This document shows positions 36,697-47,913 of a stretch of DNA of 64,000 nucleotides, piece after piece. This stretch comes from Roseibium algicola (GTDB taxonomy: Bacteria; Pseudomonadota; Alphaproteobacteria; Rhizobiales; Stappiaceae): assembly GCF_001999245.1 (NCBI RefSeq), contig NZ_CP019630.1, positions 4,865,001 to 4,929,000 of the forward strand. The letters are read 5' to 3'. The translations under genes and the position numbers were made by a program. The notes under the pieces were generated by a model that saw nothing but the letters and a program-made list of their open reading frames with translations, searched no databases and had not been told where the DNA came from. Numbering within the stretch: the first letter of the stretch is position 1; each line of letters begins with the position of its first letter.

Positions 36697-37500
36697 TCAT
36701 TGTGCTTTTGTGCCGACGATGAGGCCATTTCGGCGCGTAGTTACTAATCTGCCTTGCAAGCTGTCGCTTTCCTCGCGCATCAGCTTTGCAAGATGCCTCT
36801 GTTGTGCCTCGGGCGCAGAAATGCCTGGTGGACAGGACAACAGGAACATCACCGCATCTTCTGGATCGGTGCACGTCATAGTGTCGGTCAGATCAAATCG
36901 CCGTACATCGTCGAAGAGCTCACCCACAAACTGCTCGGCATCATCGAGCGAGAACATTGCGGCCCCTGGATCAACGGGCCTGCCTCCAAATGCCTTGGCG
37001 CCAATTGAATGCAGTTCGCTCATATTTTCCAGTGCGTTTGTGCTTACGAACACCTGCCCGCCTGGGCGCAAGACACGTCTCGCTTCATGCAAGGCTAATC
37101 TTGGATCCTCTACGTGGTATAGGACGTGCAAAAGAAGCACCGTGTCAAAGGTTTGATCTAGGTGCGGCAGGTCGATTGCATCTGCCACCTTTGCGCTGAC
37201 GACCTCAATCTTCTCCACCGTTGCCAGGTTCGCCGAGACCTCCTCAATCATGCCGGGAGAGGAATCTATAAGAGAAAGACGAAGTTCGTTCGGCAGACGG
37301 TCTGCCTGGGAACGCCATATCCAGCCAGGACCACATCCGACGTCCAATACATCCATTTTTGTTTGTAAGTTCAAATGCCCAATCAGCCAGCCAAACCAGC
37401 TTACAGTTGCATATTTCGCTTGAAACGAACCACGTGTCGCGAGATGGCGGGGCGTCGCGTAGTGGTGTTGAACTTCTTCACTTCGAGACGTGTCATTCAT
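36697..37500 (-). CDS. Class I SAM-dependent methyltransferase
   Basis: 267 residues. Motif I DVLDVGCGPGWIW, then acidic loop after LSLIDSS, and HVLYHVEDPRLALHEARRVL followed by RPGGQVFVSTNA, the usual class I features. The substrate is not visible. The gene and its flanks (to about 37.85 kb) use more A/T-ending codons than the surrounding genes, and both flanks are empty, which suggests a recent arrival. It is not operonic. Confidence 0.8.
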   Translation of the reverse strand: MNDTSRSEEVQHHYATPRHLATRGSFQAKYATVSWFGWLIGHLNLQTKMDVLDVGCGPGWIWRSQADRLPNELRLSLIDSSPGMIEEVSANLATVEKIEVVSAKVADAIDLPHLDQTFDTVLLLHVLYHVEDPRLALHEARRVLRPGGQVFVSTNALENMSELHSIGAKAFGGRPVDPGAAMFSLDDAEQFVGELFDDVRRFDLTDTMTCTDPEDAVMFLLSCPPGISAPEAQQRHLAKLMREESDSLQGRLVTTRRNGLIVGTKAQ

Positions 37501-37847
37501 AAGAAGATACTACGCTAATTATGGGTCTTTATCCATAATGGGCTCTGCGCAGGAACTTGAACTGCAATTGTTTTGAGCGGGCGGTTGTTCTTGAACCGAA
37601 CCATTGGTCGCATCGCGACTTCGGCAACAAAGTTGGCGCTCATCTGCCCCAGACAGGTCATGCAGTTCCAGGCAAGGGCGTCGCCAGAGCCTGACCGACT
37701 GCAGCGGCGAGATTGGAAGATAGGTCGTTACCTTTCACAAGGTTTTTGTCTTCGGGAACTTGGTTTATGTCTCGCATCGGATCTCGTTTTTAGAGGCCCA
37801 ACATCTCGCGATCTGGAGATCTCAGGCCTCTAGGTTGTCTCGGCTAT
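37501..37847. other. Non-coding stretch upstream of methyltransferase
   Basis: No credible gene. An 86-codon plus-strand frame (37573-37833) has no ribosome site, an odd composition and no recognisable motif. The AT-rich part near 37500-37560 (TACGCTAATTATGG) may hold the methyltransferase promoter. Confidence 0.45.
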
Positions 37848-38342
37848 CTAGACCCCACCCGACTTCCGCATCACGGCTTCTTCCTGGGCACGCTGTTTTG
37901 CGGCGATCTTTTCCTTGATTTCGGAGAGATCACCCTTGGGGGTTTTCGGGTTCCTGGGGTTGTTGGGGACCAGCTCAACGAGGACCGGATTGGGCGAGTG
38001 GTCGAGCGTAGCCCCCGAAACGCTGTCGACACCGACGCCGATAACGCCGCCGATCAGCACGTTGCCCGCCATGCCGGCGACGCCGCCGGGGGCAACCTTG
38101 GTGTTCACCTCGACGGTCTGGGTCTTGTAGCCTTCCTTGGAAACCGTAACGGTGAATTCCTGTTTGCGGGACACCTGGAGCGAGCAGGGGGACGTGTTGC
38201 AGGTGAGGCCGATGGACGTGGCGATCTGCGCTCCTTCCGGCGAAGCGTAGACCTTCACGGTCTCATTGGTGCCGCGTGTCGCGGTAGCGCAAGCCGACAA
38301 GCCAAGCGCAAGCGCCAGGCACAACAGTTTGTTTGTTTTCAT
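37848..38342 (-). CDS. Lipoprotein with PEGA-like domain
   Basis: 164 residues. MKTNKLLCLALALGLSAC is a lipoprotein signal with lipobox LSAC. The mature protein has VKVYASPEGAQIATSIGLTC followed by CSLQVSRKQEFTVTVSKEGY, a PEGA-like beta domain with a cysteine pair, then a Gly-rich membrane-prone run GGVAGMAGNVLIGGVIGVGV and a charged tail. Similar proteins are annotated as translation-initiation-factor-like lipoproteins; that name is misleading. Probably cell-envelope associated. Monocistronic. Confidence 0.75.
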   Translation of the reverse strand: MKTNKLLCLALALGLSACATATRGTNETVKVYASPEGAQIATSIGLTCNTSPCSLQVSRKQEFTVTVSKEGYKTQTVEVNTKVAPGGVAGMAGNVLIGGVIGVGVDSVSGATLDHSPNPVLVELVPNNPRNPKTPKGDLSEIKEKIAAKQRAQEEAVMRKSGGV

Positions 38343-38779
38343 GTAAATAGCTTCCCCGCCGAGTGAAACGAAAGTGGCGTAGACCTAGCCGAACCGAAAT
38401 TCTTTGCAAATCTGTTTTTCAAGGTATGGTTGAAAGATGCGCTAACTGCCACCCGATATTCACGTGCTCTCCCTGCAAAACCAGCCTTTGTTTCTGATTT
38501 GATCCGGAAAACCCTAGCCCGTCCCGGGGCATGTTGGGTCGCACTCAAATACGTCCTTGGAGCTAGTGTATGCTGTGGGACGGCGTGCATAGCGCAAATT
38601 GGTGATGGGTCGTCGTTTGTCTACGGCTATCAGTGTAGGCGCTGGTGATTCTGCCCGATCGCGGAATCACGGGATGTTCCGATCAATAGATTACGCTAGG
38701 TAAGTTCTAAAATCGATAAGTGAGAACATATTGGAAACAAACAGCCATTTTCATTTTAATACCAATCGGTTTTGCCGAC
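38343..38779. other. Non-coding region upstream of recA
   Basis: No gene. It contains one small inverted repeat, GTGATTC (38645-38651) with GAATCAC (38664-38670). A 72-codon plus-strand frame at 38430-38648 lacks a ribosome site. AT content rises toward the recA promoter. Confidence 0.45.
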
Positions 38780-38808
38780 TTGTCAAATGAGAACAAAATG
38801 TGTACAAA
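38780..38808 (+). promoter_or_regulatory. recA promoter with LexA-type SOS box
   Basis: TTGTCA (38780-38785) and TACAAA (38803-38808) are spaced by 17 bases. Between them, GAAC-N7-GTAC (38791-38805) differs by one base from the alphaproteobacterial LexA box GAAC-N7-GAAC (GTTC-N7-GTTC on the other strand). The site overlaps the -10, as expected for SOS repression. Confidence 0.6.
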
Positions 38809-38856
38809 GGCTCTCATTGAAACGGCGCGTCCATCGTGGAATAAGGAGCGTAAGCC

Positions 38857-39927
38857 ATGTCGCAAAGTACACTTCGTCTCGTAGAAAGCAGCCAGATGGA
38901 TAAGACAAAAGCGCTGGACGCAGCGCTCAGCCAAATCGAACGCGCCTTCGGCAAAGGTTCCATCATGAAGATGGGTCAGGGCCAGGTGGTTGAGGTGCAA
39001 GCCGTCTCGACCGGATCTCTCGGGCTTGATATTGCGCTCGGGATCGGCGGTCTGCCGCGCGGCCGTATCGTCGAGATCTACGGGCCGGAGTCTTCAGGTA
39101 AAACTACGCTTGCCCTGCATGCGGTTGCCGAAGCCCAGAAGACCGGTGGTATCTGCGCCTTTGTCGATGCGGAGCACGCGCTGGATCCGATCTATGCGCG
39201 CAAGCTTGGCGTCGATATCGACAATCTGCTGATCTCCCAGCCGGACGCCGGTGAACAGGCGCTGGAAATTGCCGATACGCTGGTGCGCTCCGGCGCCATT
39301 GATGTTCTGGTCATCGACTCGGTTGCGGCACTAACGCCGAAGGCCGAACTCGAAGGCGAGATGGGCGACAGCCTGCCGGGCATGCAGGCCCGTCTGATGA
39401 GCCAGGCTCTTCGCAAACTGACCGCGTCGATTTCCAAGTCGAAGTGCATGGTGATCTTCATCAACCAGATCCGCATGAAGATCGGCGTCATGTTCGGTTC
39501 TCCGGAAACCACGACCGGCGGTAACGCGCTCAAGTTCTATGCCTCCGTCCGCCTGGATATCCGCCGTATCGGTGCGATCAAGGACCGGGACGAAGTCGTC
39601 GGCAACCAGACCCGCGTGAAAGTCGTCAAGAACAAGCTTGCGCCTCCTTTCCGTCAGGTGGAATTCGACATCGTCTATGGTGAAGGTGTCTCCAAGACCG
39701 GCGAACTCATTGACCTCGGCGTCAAGGGCAACATCGTTGAAAAGTCGGGTGCCTGGTTCTCCTACAATAGCCAGCGTCTTGGCCAGGGCCGGGAAAACGC
39801 CAAGCAGTTTCTGAAGGACAATCCGGAAATTGCCGATGAAATCGAACTGGCGATCCGCCAGAACGCCGGCCTGATCGCCGATGCGATCATTGATCCGGAC
39901 GCTGCATCGGAAGAAGCCGAGGACTGA
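38857..39927 (+). CDS. recA: Recombinase RecA
   Basis: 356 residues. [20 protein letters not shown] is the family's opening, Walker A is [10 protein letters not shown], and the L2-containing block is [20 protein letters not shown] then [15 protein letters not shown]. It carries out homologous pairing and activates LexA cleavage. AAGGAGCG precedes the ATG by about six bases. The acidic C-terminal tail (ASEEAED) is typical. Followed by a terminator and then alaS, the usual alphaproteobacterial order. Confidence 0.98.
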   Translation: MSQSTLRLVESSQMDKTKALDAALSQIERAFGKGSIMKMGQGQVVEVQAVSTGSLGLDIALGIGGLPRGRIVEIYGPESSGKTTLALHAVAEAQKTGGICAFVDAEHALDPIYARKLGVDIDNLLISQPDAGEQALEIADTLVRSGAIDVLVIDSVAALTPKAELEGEMGDSLPGMQARLMSQALRKLTASISKSKCMVIFINQIRMKIGVMFGSPETTTGGNALKFYASVRLDIRRIGAIKDRDEVVGNQTRVKVVKNKLAPPFRQVEFDIVYGEGVSKTGELIDLGVKGNIVEKSGAWFSYNSQRLGQGRENAKQFLKDNPEIADEIELAIRQNAGLIADAIIDPDAASEEAED

Positions 39928-39984
39928 TCCTCAGCTTCCGGTTAGCGCTTACAAGAGCTCCGGACGTTTGTCCGGTCTTCCAAG

Positions 39985-40017
39985 GGCCTCCTTCCGCACT
40001 CCGGAAGGGGGCCTTTT
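39985..40017 (+). terminator. recA terminator
   Basis: GGCCTCCTTCCG and CGGAAGGGGGCC pair (one G-U) around CACTC and are followed by TTTT. A smaller stem, CCGGAC-GTTT-GTCCGG, lies just upstream at 39960-39975. Confidence 0.8.
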
Positions 40018-40280
40018 GCTTTTCGGGTCCCGCAACGAAGCGAAATTGGAAGAGGTCAGATCCCGTCGGAGCAGTTGTCCTGCGCGTGAGGGCAGCCTTC
40101 ATTCCGGAAATCGCCTGTTTCCCGGCAGCTTTCCGTTAGGTCGGGTCCGTGCAACCGCTGGACAGGGTTGGAGGTGAAAGTTAAAAGGCTGTTCCGGCGC
40201 GGATCGGCGACCCAGATCCAGCGCCTTCAAGATTTTCAACAGGCCCTCATATGCGGGGCTGTGACCGATGCGAGATCCGA
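40018..40280. other. Leader region of alaS
   Basis: No gene. This stretch must contain the alaS promoter and 5' leader; I cannot assign hexamers with confidence. Gram-negative alaS genes lack T-boxes and none is seen here. Confidence 0.4.
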
Positions 40281-42938
<2,658 letters not shown>

Positions 42939-42964
42939 CGGTTCTACAGGCAATCAAAATTGAA

Positions 42965-42994
42965 AAGGGCGGTCCCATCAGGGCCGCCCTTGTT
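42965..42994 (+). terminator. alaS terminator
   Basis: AAGGGCGGTCC and GGCCGCCCTT pair around CATCAG and are followed by GTTCGTTT. Confidence 0.8.
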
Positions 42995-43037
42995 CGTTTA
43001 AGGCGCTCGGGCACGTCCCAGGGCGAAATTACGCAAG

Positions 43038-43186
43038 CCCCTCCTTGGTCATCCCGGACACAGCAAAGCGAAGATCAGGGATTGGGGAGCCCTATCGCTC
43101 TCGGTATCGCCTCTTGAGGTCCTGCAAGGCTTGTCGCTCCCCGGTCCCGGCTCGCGCTTCGCTTGGCCGGGATGACGACGGAGGGG
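43038..43186. repeat. REP-type element, copy 1
   Basis: A 149-base unit with ends GGTCATCCCGG (43047-43057) and CCGGGATGAC (43067... at 43167-43176) in inverse orientation, and internal GAGGTCCTGCAAGGCTTGTCG. A second copy lies at 43282. It is non-coding and lies between alaS and a small membrane-peptide gene. Confidence 0.82.
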
Positions 43187-43281
43187 ATATTGGTTGTTTT
43201 GTGGGGAAGGCGGCCCTACTGGCGCTTTTCCCGCTCGCCTGAAGGCATCAGGTCTCTTCCTCGCTACCGAGTTCAAACAAA

Positions 43282-43426
43282 CCCCTCTTTGGTCATCCCG
43301 GACGCAGTGAAGCGAAGATCCGGGATCGGGGGGGTATCGCTCTCGGCATGGCCCCTTGAGGTCCTGCAAGGCTTGCCGCTCCCCGGTCCCGGCTCGCGCT
43401 TCGCCGGGATGACCATGGAGGGGGGG
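43282..43426. repeat. REP-type element, copy 2
   Basis: This direct repeat of the 43038 unit has ends GGTCATCCCGG (43291-43301) and CCGGGATGACC (43404-43414) and the same internal GAGGTCCTGCAAGGCTTG. It lacks about five bases (TTGGC) before the right end that copy 1 has. The two copies are separated by 95 bases of unrelated sequence. Confidence 0.82.
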
Positions 43427-43478
43427 CGTCGTTTGAGGTGGCCTGGTCAGGTCTGCCTCCGGCGGCCTGCCGGTTGGT

Positions 43479-43604
43479 TCAGTTCAGCAAAGCAGTCACT
43501 GCCAGGGCGGCGGCTGCGAAGAACGTCGAGACCAGCAACATTTTCAGCACGATATGGTGAGGCGTGGTTTCTGCGGCGCGAACCTTGTCGGTGTCTATGG
43601 TCAT
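43479..43604 (-). CDS. 41-residue single-span membrane peptide
   Basis: A short gene with a near-perfect ribosome site: AAGGAGGACACC directly before ATG 43604. It reads MTIDTDKVRAAETTPHHIVL then KMLLVSTFFAAAALAVTALL and ends N-TGA. A charged 16-20 residue N-terminus precedes one membrane segment of about 20 residues, giving a likely cytosol-in inner-membrane peptide. Neighbours are the REP repeats and, on the other strand, a K+ channel gene starting 155 bases away. I do not recognise a family; it could be a regulator or a small oxidase-type subunit. Confidence 0.65.
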   Translation of the reverse strand: MTIDTDKVRAAETTPHHIVLKMLLVSTFFAAAALAVTALLN

Positions 43605-43759
43605 GGTGTCCTCCTTCCGTTCGGTTGGCTATCCATGGAGATGGGGCCTGCGACAAAATTGCCCAATCACGTTCCGCTCACCCCTATGCACAGCTTCGTG
43701 CGGCATGGTGAGGGCTGTCCGCGTGGAGAGCTTTGTCGTAGCCTGTCTTTCGGCTATTC

Positions 43760-45127
43760 ATGAAAACGCGAGCAAAATCAGAAACGGGGGGCTCGGTGTC
43801 CGGCCACGAATTCAAACGGGCGCTCTATGAGGTGCTTGAGGACACGGGCAAACGCCGCATCGGCGCGCGCGTGCTGCGGAATTTCCTGATCGTCCTCATT
43901 CTGATCAACATCGCGCTTGCGGTGCTGGAAACCGTGCCGGAAATCCGCGACATCCTGAGCACGCATCTGCGTCTGATCCAGTTGGGCAGCGGACTTGTCT
44001 TTCTGGCCGAATACGTCATGCGTCTTTACGTGGCCGATCTCCATCCGCCGCTGCGCCGTTACGGGCCGGTGTTTTCCAGGCTGCGCTATGCGATGCAGCC
44101 GGACGCGATCATTGACCTGATAGGGGCCCTGCCGCTGTTGTGCGTGGTTTTCCTGCCCAATCAGGCGGTCACGATGGTCGTCATCCTGAGGCTGCTGCGC
44201 TTCCTGAAGCTGGCTCGGTATTCACCGGCGTTGCGTTCGTTGATTTCCGCTGTCGGCAACGAGCGCAGGGCGCTGCTCGGATCGAGCATGATCATCTGCG
44301 GTGTCATCCTGATGGCTGCCACCTTGATGTATCTGATCGAGCATGACGACCAGCCGGAAAAGTTCCGCAGCATTCTGCACGGCATCTATTGGGCAATTAC
44401 CACTGTGACGACCGTCGGCTATGGCGATGTCGTGCCGGTCACCAATCTCGGCAAGACGGTTGGGGGTATCGTCATGCTGATGGGCTATGGGCTGATAGCC
44501 TTGCCGGTCGGCATCATTGCTTCGGCCTTTGCCCGGGAAATCCATAGCCGGGATTTTGTCGTCACCTGGTCGATGGTGGCGCGCGTGCCTCTGTTCGAAG
44601 ACTTGAAGGCGACGGAGATTGCCGAAGTTGCGAAGCTGCTGCAGTCGCTTCGCGTGCGCAAGGGTGGCACGATTGCCGAGCAGGGCGATGTTGCGGACAA
44701 GATGTATTTCATCGCCGACGGAGAAGTCGAAATCCGGCTGCAGCACGACACGGTCTATCTGGGAGAAGGCAGTTTCTTTGGCGAATTGGCGCTGATCAAT
44801 CAGACACCCAGAACCGCGAAAGTGGTCGCTTACAAGGATTGCCAGCTTCTGGTGCTGGAAGCGGAAGCCCTCAAACACCTGATGGACAGGGATGAAGGGC
44901 TGGCCAAGAAGATCATGGATGAAGCGCGCGACCGTGTGGCGGCGGGAAAACGCGTGCTGGGCGAGCTGGCGGAAGAGGAACTTCAGCAGTCGGGCGTGTT
45001 TGCATCTTCAGAGAACACCGACCAGGAGCCGGAGCTCTTCCAGGGGGACGATTCCAAGGACGAAGCCGACTCTGAAGATGACATGATGGAGGAAGTTGCC
45101 GGAACGCAGAAGGATCCGGCAAAGTAG
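43760..45127 (+). CDS. Voltage-gated-like K+ channel with C-terminal cyclic-nucleotide-binding domain
   Basis: 455 residues. Six membrane segments: S1 near 41-60, S4-like VVILRLLRFLKLARYSPALR, pore with selectivity filter TTVGYGDVVP, S6 IVMLMGYGLIALPVGIIASA. Residues 275-395 form a CRP-like domain (VPLFEDLKATEIAEVAKLLQ, GDVADKMYFIADGEVEIRL, FFGELALINQTPRTAKVVA), where FGELAL..PRTA is the phosphate-binding cassette. The last 50 residues are acidic. The layout matches the rhizobial MloK1 channel. ATG 43760 lacks a good ribosome site; GTG 43796 is an alternative. Confidence 0.88.
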   Translation: MKTRAKSETGGSVSGHEFKRALYEVLEDTGKRRIGARVLRNFLIVLILINIALAVLETVPEIRDILSTHLRLIQLGSGLVFLAEYVMRLYVADLHPPLRRYGPVFSRLRYAMQPDAIIDLIGALPLLCVVFLPNQAVTMVVILRLLRFLKLARYSPALRSLISAVGNERRALLGSSMIICGVILMAATLMYLIEHDDQPEKFRSILHGIYWAITTVTTVGYGDVVPVTNLGKTVGGIVMLMGYGLIALPVGIIASAFAREIHSRDFVVTWSMVARVPLFEDLKATEIAEVAKLLQSLRVRKGGTIAEQGDVADKMYFIADGEVEIRLQHDTVYLGEGSFFGELALINQTPRTAKVVAYKDCQLLVLEAEALKHLMDRDEGLAKKIMDEARDRVAAGKRVLGELAEEELQQSGVFASSENTDQEPELFQGDDSKDEADSEDDMMEEVAGTQKDPAK

Positions 45128-45144
45128 GCCAGTCAGAAAGGCGC

Positions 45145-45582
45145 TCAGTAGGGTGTCAGGCCGCGGGGTACCTGGGCGTAGAGCGGATCGCCCTGCCAGA
45201 AGACATCTGTCGGGCCGACGACAAAGTCGACCAGGTTCCATCGGTTGAACTGGTACCGCAGCAAGGCGAAGGTGACGAGGCCATCCATATAGTCCGCCTG
45301 CGAGGCGAAAGTCGTGCGGGACAGGTCAATGGCGCCACCACCTGGGCGCTGCGGCGAGACCTGGACGAAAGCCCAGCCATGGCCGGAACGCATCCAGTTG
45401 ACGACGAACTCGACCGGCGGTCCCACCCTTGCCTCCATCATCGGACGCATTGCATCGAGTATGTCCTTGCGCTCGGCAGTGCCGCGGGAAGGCTCGTGGA
45501 CGGTTTGTGCCGATGCTGCCAAACCGGCACACATCAGCAAAAGGCTGCTCAAGAAAACAATTGCAAGCTTTTGAAACCTCAT
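45145..45582 (-). CDS. Secreted protein of unknown function
   Basis: 145 residues. Sec signal peptide MRFQKLAIVFLSSLLLMCAG then LAASAQ; predicted cleavage after SAQ or nearby. The mature part is about 120 residues with RKDILDAMRPMMEARVGPPV, NWMRSGHGWAFVQVSPQRPG and LRYQFNRWNLVDFVVGPTDV. The layout (helix, then beta strands) resembles small periplasmic proteins often linked to ABC or toxin genes, but I do not recognise it. ATG 45582 follows GAAAGGG; an in-frame ATG at 45645 would lengthen it without a site. Convergent with the K+ channel. Confidence 0.72.
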   Translation of the reverse strand: MRFQKLAIVFLSSLLLMCAGLAASAQTVHEPSRGTAERKDILDAMRPMMEARVGPPVEFVVNWMRSGHGWAFVQVSPQRPGGGAIDLSRTTFASQADYMDGLVTFALLRYQFNRWNLVDFVVGPTDVFWQGDPLYAQVPRGLTPY

Positions 45583-45730
45583 CAAAAAATCCCTTTCTTC
45601 ATAAAATGATTCAATGTTGTGCCTGCCTGAAGATAAATGGAACAACGGGCGTCGTGGAACGGCAAAAGACTAACATGTTTGCAATGGATCTGACCTGCGG
45701 AAAAGATAAAGGCCTGACGCGTAATCGCGC

Positions 45731-46363
45731 TCAACCAGACAATCCGGTTTTTCTGAAACTGTCGCGTTCCTTGAACATCCGTAGCCATGAAGACAGCTTC
45801 GGCGCCGAACGCAGCAGCAGCCGGCCTTCTTCTGACAGCTCGAAGAGAGCAAGCATCGGGACCGCATGGCAGTCGGCGAGGGTGAGCTGATCCCCCATCA
45901 GGAACGGACCTTCCGTCACAAGCGTTTCCAGTGTTTTGACGATCGTTCTTGCCCGGCCGAGCGCCGAGGCGATCTTGACTTCATCCGCGGGGGCGCCGCC
46001 AGAGGGCTTTGACACCCGTTCGACGAAGATGTCCCAGACGAGGGTCTTGTAGGCGTAATTGTCGAGGATGGAGAGAAGCTGAGCCATGCGCGCCCGTGGT
46101 TGCGGAGAGGCTGGCTGAAGCGGAGGGCCGTCGAAGGCTTCATCGATGTAGCGCAGGATGGCCGCTGTTTCGAACAGGGTGAAGTCGCCATGCTTCAGTG
46201 TGGGGATCTTGCCGAAAGGCTGCAGCTCAAGATAGCTTTCCGGCGATCCGCCCGGAGCAAACACATCGATCGGGACAAGCTCGTAAGCAATCCCCTTTTC
46301 GATAAGTGCCATTCGGGCCGAGCGCACATAGACCGAATAGTCCGCACCATAAAGTTCAATCAT
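45731..46363 (-). CDS. Glutathione S-transferase family protein
   Basis: 210 residues. N-terminal thioredoxin-like domain MIELYGADYSVYVRSARMAL with the Ser/Tyr active-site region, cis-Pro in FGKIPTLKHGDFTLFETAAI, and a helical C-terminal domain including FLMGDQLTLADCHAVPML. Third gene of a tight unit: its ATG overlaps the fetB stop by four bases. The association with a metal exporter suggests oxidative or metal-stress response. Confidence 0.87.
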   Translation of the reverse strand: MIELYGADYSVYVRSARMALIEKGIAYELVPIDVFAPGGSPESYLELQPFGKIPTLKHGDFTLFETAAILRYIDEAFDGPPLQPASPQPRARMAQLLSILDNYAYKTLVWDIFVERVSKPSGGAPADEVKIASALGRARTIVKTLETLVTEGPFLMGDQLTLADCHAVPMLALFELSEEGRLLLRSAPKLSSWLRMFKERDSFRKTGLSG

Positions 46364-47166
46364 CGAGACCCTCCGTTCAAACGGTCGAGACGCAGCCTGT
46401 CACGGTTGTCAGTCAGGCGCCACACACTGGCGAAGGTAGCGCCAAGGACGCCGAGGCCGGTAGCGCCGCCTAGCAAAAACATGATCATGAGCTGGTATTT
46501 GACTGCTTCACGCGGATCGACCCCGGACAGGATCTGCCCTGTCATCATTCCGGGAAGCGACACGACGCCTGTTGCCGCCATGGCGTTGATGATCGGCGTG
46601 AATCCTGACCGCAGTGCCTGACGGGAGAAGGGGCGTGTCGCTTCCCAGCGGGTGCGCCCCAGCAGCAACTGGGCCTCCACATCGCGCCGCCCGCGGGCAA
46701 GCGACGTGTGAAGCGTATCAAGGCCGAGGCTGACGCCGGTCATGGTGTTGCCGAGCACCATGCCGAAAAGCGGCAGTGCATATTGGGGCATCCAGACCGG
46801 ATCGGGGCGGATGAGCCCTGCCAGGGCGTAGATCGTGACGAGGGTGCCTGCGACCAGCATGACGGCAACGCCCAGCCCCGGGCCCCAGAGGCCAGCCAGG
46901 CGACGGTCCTGCCGCGCCCAGATTTCGCGCCCTGCAAAAGCCAGCATCACTGCAGCAGCCAGCAGTGTCCACAACAGGGATCCGGCAAAGAAGATTGCCT
47001 TGAGGACAAGCCCAACCAGGATCAACTGCACGCTCATTCTCAAGGCCGAAATGATGAGCGTGCGGGTGAGGCCGAGATCAAGCACGATCGAAAAAACCGC
47101 GTTCAACAGCAGGAACACCGAGGCGGCCACGAGGTCCCAATAGGTGAGGGCGAGATAACCGGTCAC
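46360..47166 (-). CDS. fetB: FetB-type (YbbM) iron exporter permease
   Basis: 268 residues with about seven membrane segments, beginning at GTG 47166, which overlaps the fetA stop. The block RRDVEAQLLLGRTRWEATRP and the following ALRSGFTPIINAMAATGVVS then LPGMMTGQILSGVDPREAVK are characteristic of the UPF0014/FetB family. FetAB exports iron and helps survive peroxide in E. coli. Confidence 0.88.
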   Translation of the reverse strand: MTGYLALTYWDLVAASVFLLLNAVFSIVLDLGLTRTLIISALRMSVQLILVGLVLKAIFFAGSLLWTLLAAAVMLAFAGREIWARQDRRLAGLWGPGLGVAVMLVAGTLVTIYALAGLIRPDPVWMPQYALPLFGMVLGNTMTGVSLGLDTLHTSLARGRRDVEAQLLLGRTRWEATRPFSRQALRSGFTPIINAMAATGVVSLPGMMTGQILSGVDPREAVKYQLMIMFLLGGATGLGVLGATFASVWRLTDNRDRLRLDRLNGGSR

Positions 47167-47771
47167 GCGGGCGCCCCTTGGCCAGCACCTGCCTTCAGCT
47201 GGCCTTTTTCCATGACAAGCCGTCGTGCCCCGAGCCGTGCGGGCTGGCCGGGGTCGTGCGTGACGATCAGAAGGGCGCGGTTGGCAGCAAGCTGGTGTTT
47301 CAGGAGAGTTTCGACCAGGTCAACGGAAGGCGGGTCCAACGCGGAGGTGGGTTCATCCAGCAGAAGAACCTGCGGTGCTGTCTGGAGAGCGCGCACAAGG
47401 GCAAGGCGTTGGCGCTCACCGGTGGAAAGTCGGGAGACCTCCCAGGCAAGCGCATCGGCAAGACCAACCTGGTTCAGCAGGTTGGGAAGGTCGGAAGTTT
47501 CGGCAAAATGATCCTGAACACGGTCCGCCCACCAGCCGCTTTCGGCAGGTACATAAGCCACCTTTCGGCGCCATTCAGGAGCCGGCATGGCGTCGCGCAC
47601 CGTGCCATCCAGGGCAACATGGCCGGCGCTTTCATCGAGATCGGCAATTGCTCTGAGAAACAGGGATTTGCCTGCGCCGGAGGGACCTGAAATCGCAACG
47701 GCTTCACCCGCCTGCAAGGCAAGGCCCAGGGGGCCGATCAGAGGCGTCTTCAATTCGCGGATCGTCAACAC
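47163..47771 (-). CDS. fetA: FetA-type (YbbL) ABC ATPase
   Basis: 202 residues. Walker A GPSGAGKS near 30-37, signature LSTGERQRLALVRAL, Walker B VLLLDEPTSALD and switch LIVTHDPGQ. Small ATPases of this kind pair with FetB. GTG 47771 follows GAGGAGAGGACG. Start of the fetA-fetB-GST unit. Confidence 0.9.
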   Translation of the reverse strand: MLTIRELKTPLIGPLGLALQAGEAVAISGPSGAGKSLFLRAIADLDESAGHVALDGTVRDAMPAPEWRRKVAYVPAESGWWADRVQDHFAETSDLPNLLNQVGLADALAWEVSRLSTGERQRLALVRALQTAPQVLLLDEPTSALDPPSVDLVETLLKHQLAANRALLIVTHDPGQPARLGARRLVMEKGQLKAGAGQGAPA

Positions 47772-47857
47772 CGTCCTCTCCTCTGGCTACCGGCCAGGTG
47801 AGACTAGCGCGGGCCGGGAAGAGGGACAATCGGCAGGTTGTTGTTAGGCCGAAAGGC

Positions 47858-47885
47858 AAAACACCGCGGACAATGTCCGCGGTGT
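47858..47885 (-). terminator. Terminator of isocitrate dehydrogenase or fetA promoter side hairpin
   Basis: ACACCGCGGAC and GTCCGCGGTGT form a perfect 11-base stem around AAT. Read on the minus strand it ends in TTTTGCC, which fits termination of the minus-strand icd transcript, whose stop is at 47914. Confidence 0.75.
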
Positions 47886-47913
47886 CGCTACCTCAGCCTG
47901 GAAAGCCAGTTCT

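Noticed and set aside
36697..37500. Methyltransferase as part of a restriction-modification system
   Set aside because: No DNA-methyltransferase NPPY/DPPY motif and no neighbouring endonuclease.
37573..37833. 86-codon plus-strand frame after the methyltransferase
   Set aside because: No ribosome site, no recognisable motif, and residue choice looks random.
38430..38648. 72-codon plus-strand frame upstream of recA
   Set aside because: No ribosome site; Cys-rich composition looks like a chance frame.
43038..43426. CRISPR array
   Set aside because: Only two long units with internal palindromes and no short regular spacers or cas genes.
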